Shown here one piece after another: positions 5,938 to 8,820 of a stretch of 8,820 nucleotides of DNA. The notes beneath the pieces were generated by a model, which saw only the letters and a program-made list of their open reading frames with translations, made no database searches and was not told the DNA's origin. The stretch's first letter is position 1. Each line of letters starts with the position of its first letter. Source of the DNA: Acidimicrobiia bacterium (lineage in GTDB: Bacteria; Actinomycetota; Acidimicrobiia; Spongiisociales; ZC4RG35); assembly GCA_025929005.1 (NCBI GenBank), contig JAICND010000035.1, positions 1-8,820 on the forward strand, read 5' to 3'. The translations under genes were made by a program, and so were the position numbers.

Positions 5938-6935
5938 GTGTCAGCCAGCAGTTCGGTGATGAATTCGGATGGGTCAAAAGGCAAGAGGTCGCCGACTTCT
6001 TCGCCAACACCCACGAACTTAACGGGCACACCCAACTCCTGTTCCACGGCGACGACGATGCCTCCTTTGGCAGTACCGTCCAGTTTGGTGAGGACGATTC
6101 CTGTGAGGCCGACGCTCTGGGCGAACTCGCGGACCTGAGCGATGCCGTTCTGACCCGAAGTGGCATCCAGCACCAGCAGAGACTCGCCAACCTTGCCTCC
6201 GTCGCGCTCCAGCACCCGCCGTATCTTGGCCAGCTCTGCCATTAGGTGTTGCTTGGCGTGAAGACGGCCGGCGGTGTCGACTATCAGAACATCTTTGTCG
6301 CGGGCCCGAGCCGCCGAGAGCCCATCAAACGCCACGGCCGCCGGGTCCGACCCTTGCTTTCCGGCCACAACCGGCACGCCCACTCTCTCCGCCCAGGTCT
6401 TCAGCTGGGCATCCGCCGCCGCTCGAAAAGTGTCAGCGGCCGCCAGCAGCGGCCGCTTCCCCTCTGCAATCAGGCGACCCGCCAGCTTGGCGATAGAGGT
6501 GGTTTTGCCGGAGCCATTGACTCCAACGATCAGAATTACCGCCGGGCTTCCATCCAGATTGAGTGAACGATCCACTCCAGCGAAGGAGGACTCGAGTTCT
6601 TCCCTCAGCATGCGGCGCGCCCCGGCCACGTCGTCGGGCTTGGCCCTCCGCACTCGCTCCACCACTCCGGCGGCGACGGCCACCCCCACATCCGCCTCGA
6701 TCAGGGCCTCTTCCATCTCCTGCCAGAGCCCCTGGCTCAACTCCGGGGATCGAAAAACGTTGCCGAGTGAAACCCCGAGCGCGTTGCGGGTGCGGGCCAA
6801 TCGCCCCGACAGGCCCCCTTTGGAACTCAAGGGTGCCGCTGACTTGGGCGCCTGTCGGCGGCGCCAAAAGACCCAACCAAAGCCGATGGCTACACCGACA
6901 GCTACAGCTATGAGCGGTTGGACAAGGTCTTCCAC
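5934..6935 (-). CDS. ftsY: Signal recognition particle receptor FtsY
   Basis: FtsY is the membrane-associated SRP GTPase that docks ribosome-nascent chain complexes at the Sec translocon. The protein has 333 residues. A single N-terminal hydrophobic helix (about 4-24, followed by WRRRQ) replaces the long acidic A domain of E. coli and is typical of actinobacterial FtsY. The N domain spans about 43-125. The G domain shows GVNGSGKTT (138-146, P-loop), DTFRAAA (168-174, insertion box), DTAGR (220-224), TKLDGTAKGG (283-292, guanine specificity and closing loop) and VGVGEEVGDLLPFD (308-321), so the GTPase is intact. The start is GTG at 6935; a stop codon lies four codons upstream in frame, and no later start would keep the membrane helix. 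No Shine-Dalgarno sequence is seen before it. It follows smc by 22 bp and overlaps cdd by four bases. Confidence 0.97.
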   Translation of the reverse strand: MEDLVQPLIAVAVGVAIGFGWVFWRRRQAPKSAAPLSSKGGLSGRLARTRNALGVSLGNVFRSPELSQGLWQEMEEALIEADVGVAVAAGVVERVRRAKPDDVAGARRMLREELESSFAGVDRSLNLDGSPAVILIVGVNGSGKTTSIAKLAGRLIAEGKRPLLAAADTFRAAADAQLKTWAERVGVPVVAGKQGSDPAAVAFDGLSAARARDKDVLIVDTAGRLHAKQHLMAELAKIRRVLERDGGKVGESLLVLDATSGQNGIAQVREFAQSVGLTGIVLTKLDGTAKGGIVVAVEQELGVPVKFVGVGEEVGDLLPFDPSEFITELLADT

Positions 6936-6942
6936 AAATGCA

Positions 6943-6954
6943 GGCTAATAAGCC
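6943..6954 (-). repeat. Small hairpin in the smc-ftsY gap
   Basis: GGCT-TATT-AGCC (minus strand) forms a perfect 4-bp stem with a 4-nt loop in the 22-bp gap between smc and ftsY. It lacks a U-tract and is too short for an intrinsic terminator. It might modulate ftsY initiation or processing, or mean nothing. Confidence 0.25.
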
Positions 6955-6957
6955 GGG

Positions 6958-8820
6958 TTAGTTGGAGGAGAAGGTGGTCGACAGGGACTTGGCGATCACG
7001 CTGGACGAGCCTCCGGGTTCCATCGTGACCCCGTAGAGGACGTCGGCTGCCTCCATCGTCTGCTGCTGGTGGGTGATGATGATCAACTGGCTCTCGGCTC
7101 GGAAAACGTCGACTAGCCGCAGGAAGCGTCTGAGGTTGGCGTCGTCCAGAGCCGCTTCTACCTCGTCCAGCACGTAGAAGGGTGAAGGCCGGGCTTTGAA
7201 GACGGCAAAGAGGAATGCCAGCGCGGCCAGGGACCTTTCCCCACCGGAGAGCAGGCTGAGCCGGCCGATCTTCTTGCCGAGGGGTTGCGCTTCTATCTCG
7301 ACTCCTGAAATGAGGGGCTGGGCAGGATCGGACAATCGGATCCGTCCCCGCCCCCCCGGAAACAGGAGCCCGAACTGTTGCTCGTAGGCGGCCGCGACTT
7401 CTTCGAACGCTGCCTTGAATTGGCCCTCGATCTCCTCGTCGAGAGCCTTGATGACCTTGCGCAATTCCTGACGGGAGCTTTCCAGATCGGCTAGCTGACC
7501 GGACATGAACTCGTGGCGTTCGGACAACTGTCGGTACTCCTCAGCGGCCAGAGGGTTGACAGGTCCCATTCTTCTCAGCTCAGCCTGACGGGTGGCGAGC
7601 AGCTCGTGCAACGGGCAATCCACAGGTTCATCGGGAGCAGGCGCCGCCAACGCCTCCTCTTCCGAAGCGTCCATCTCGCGACGGAGGGCCTCGGCGACTG
7701 ACTCCCTACGAACCCGCGACTCGGTCTGTTCGAGAGCCAGCCTCGAGAGGTGATCGCGTTCTTCGGAGATCTTGGTCTCAGCTTCGGAAATACGGCTGCG
7801 GAGCACGGCGAGACTCTCGCTTAGCTGCCGCGCCTTGATGCGCTCTGTGTGCTGACGATCCCGCAACTGCTCCAACTTGGTCCGCAGCAACTCGGCGGCC
7901 CGGCGGGCTACAGACTCGATGTCGAGGAGCCTCTGTAATGCCGCCGGGCTGACGGGCCTTCCCTCCCCTCGGTCGATCTCGGACCGTACGACCACGAGAC
8001 GGTCCTGCAGCATCGTTAATCGGGACCGGGCCGATGAAGCTTCTCCGGCGGCTTCCTGCCATGCCGTGAGGGCTGTCTCGCGAGACTCATTGAGCCGAGC
8101 ACGCAGGGCCGTCCGTTCTTCGAGCAGCGCCATGTGTTCGGCTTCGGCACCCTGTAACGACGCCATCGTGTCGGTCAGGCGTTTTCGCTGCACCTCTCGT
8201 TCGGTCGTTGATGAGAACAGGGCGGTCTTGCGCTCGATGAGCCGGGCGAGGCTGGCCTCGAGTTCACTGGCTGCCCGGTCTGCCCTGCCTTTGGCTTCCA
8301 CCGCACCTGCCAGCTTCGCCTCCGCAGCTTCGAGAAGCTCGAGGGTTGTTCGCTCCTCATGGCGGGCGGTCTCAAACTGGCGCCGCTGGGTGTGGGTGCG
8401 GCTCTCGGCCCTCGCCATCTCTGTGGTGATACGGGCGAACTCGGCGGCGGCCGCCTCGACCATGGCCTGATTGGCCCCTTCCGGATGGGCGACCCTGATC
8501 CCCGTGGCCGTTATCAAGTCGCCCTCTGGTGTCACTGCCCGCAGTTCAGGATGACGCTGGACCAGCCTCCAGCCGGCACTCCAGCCCTCGACAGTCACAA
8601 CATCTCCAAGCATCACCGCCGCCAACGTTGGTTCGGCCTCGGGGCCGAGATGGTCGACCAGGACTTCGACGCCCCGCTCCGCCGCGGTTTGCCGTGTCGC
8701 CGCCAGCTGGGCGGGGCCAGGAGGGGCCTTTCTGACGACCCCGACGCCTCCCCGACCGCTGGTCTTGAGACCGCCGACGGCGCCCGTCATTTCTGTTGCG
8801 CTTTCAAATGCGACCGCGTC
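6958..8820 (-). CDS. smc: Chromosome segregation ATPase SMC, 5' partial (hinge to C-terminal head)
   Basis: SMC is the ring-forming ATPase that compacts and segregates the chromosome with ScpA and ScpB. About 620 C-terminal residues are visible. The frame is open to the right edge (ten further codons, reading DAVAFESATE, precede the ATG at 8790), so that ATG is internal and the N-terminal head and first coiled coil lie beyond the window. In order: hinge (about 8820-8490, including VLVDHLGPE and VTPEGDLI); C-terminal coiled coil rich in Glu, Arg, Ala and Leu (about 8460-7500); then the head. The head begins near RRMGPVNPLAAEEY and carries the ABC signature LSGGE (7237-7251), Walker B YVLDEVEAALDD (Asp-Glu at 7162-7167) and the H-loop IIITHQQQTME. 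All C-lobe ATPase motifs are intact. The hinge ends in TGIRVAHPEG, without the Gly-Gly pair common in SMC hinges. The stop is TAA. It is the first visible gene of the leftward run. Confidence 0.97.
   Translation of the reverse strand, partial: DAVAFESATEMTGAVGGLKTSGRGGVGVVRKAPPGPAQLAATRQTAAERGVEVLVDHLGPEAEPTLAAVMLGDVVTVEGWSAGWRLVQRHPELRAVTPEGDLITATGIRVAHPEGANQAMVEAAAAEFARITTEMARAESRTHTQRRQFETARHEERTTLELLEAAEAKLAGAVEAKGRADRAASELEASLARLIERKTALFSSTTEREVQRKRLTDTMASLQGAEAEHMALLEERTALRARLNESRETALTAWQEAAGEASSARSRLTMLQDRLVVVRSEIDRGEGRPVSPAALQRLLDIESVARRAAELLRTKLEQLRDRQHTERIKARQLSESLAVLRSRISEAETKISEERDHLSRLALEQTESRVRRESVAEALRREMDASEEEALAAPAPDEPVDCPLHELLATRQAELRRMGPVNPLAAEEYRQLSERHEFMSGQLADLESSRQELRKVIKALDEEIEGQFKAAFEEVAAAYEQQFGLLFPGGRGRIRLSDPAQPLISGVEIEAQPLGKKIGRLSLLSGGERSLAALAFLFAVFKARPSPFYVLDEVEAALDDANLRRFLRLVDVFRAESQLIIITHQQQTMEAADVLYGVTMEPGGSSSVIAKSLSTTFSSN

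Noticed and set aside
6274..6948. 224-codon plus-strand frame antisense to ftsY.
   Set aside because: The Ser/Thr/Ala/Arg-rich product has no recognisable motif, and ftsY on the other strand is unambiguous.
6936..6957. Terminator between smc and ftsY.
   Set aside because: The only hairpin has a 4-bp stem and no following T-tract, and the two genes are normally co-transcribed.
7877..8470. 197-codon plus-strand frame antisense to smc.
   Set aside because: Its extreme Ser/Arg/Ala content is the expected mirror of Glu/Ala/Leu-rich coiled-coil codons.
8788..8790. ATG as the start codon of a short SMC-like protein.
   Set aside because: The frame stays open through the right edge and the residues on both sides read as continuous SMC hinge.
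1..8820. CRISPR array, tRNA or rRNA gene, insertion sequence, prophage or anti-phage system.
   Set aside because: There are no spaced direct repeats, no tRNA-like folds noticed, no transposase or integrase motifs, and essentially all DNA is occupied by recognisable chromosomal genes.

Overview
The window is an ordinary-looking chromosomal segment of a high-GC bacterium, most likely an actinomycete (Actinomycetota, perhaps an uncultured Acidimicrobiia-like lineage). The reasons are strong G/C preference at third codon positions, the smc-ftsY adjacency, an FtsY with an N-terminal membrane anchor, an actinobacterial-style EtfB (STDG motif), and at least one gene whose -10-like box lies just upstream of its start codon, as in leaderless mRNAs. 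The taxonomic call is inference; no rRNA or marker tree is available. I see no tRNA, rRNA, CRISPR array, insertion sequence or integrase.

Layout. (i) 1-1067 (+): 3' part of a pyrimidine-nucleoside/thymidine phosphorylase, cut by the window edge. (ii) 1075-1893 (-): a ten-helix EamA/DMT transporter, convergent with (i). (iii) 1926-3636 (+): etfB-etfA, divergent from the transporter across a 32-bp promoter gap. (iv) 3640-8820 (-): a five-gene run read leftward, smc (5' end cut by the window edge), ftsY, cdd, a seven-bladed WD40 protein, and an alkaline-phosphatase-superfamily phosphodiesterase. ftsY/cdd and WD40/phosphodiesterase overlap by four bases each; the other two gaps are 22 and 19 bp. 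This run is very probably one transcription unit.

How the genes work together. SMC (chromosome compaction) and FtsY (SRP receptor) are housekeeping. Cytidine deaminase and the phosphorylase are two steps of pyrimidine nucleoside salvage, on opposite strands at the two sides of the window. EtfAB carries electrons from acyl-CoA or similar dehydrogenases, none of which is encoded here. The least explained part is the WD40 protein with its coupled phosphodiesterase, both apparently cytoplasmic, placed at the end of the smc-ftsY-cdd run.

The DNA is extremely compact: only about 84 intergenic bases, with no intrinsic terminator at either convergent junction. I found no convincing new multi-gene system; the WD40-phosphodiesterase pair is the best candidate for follow-up.
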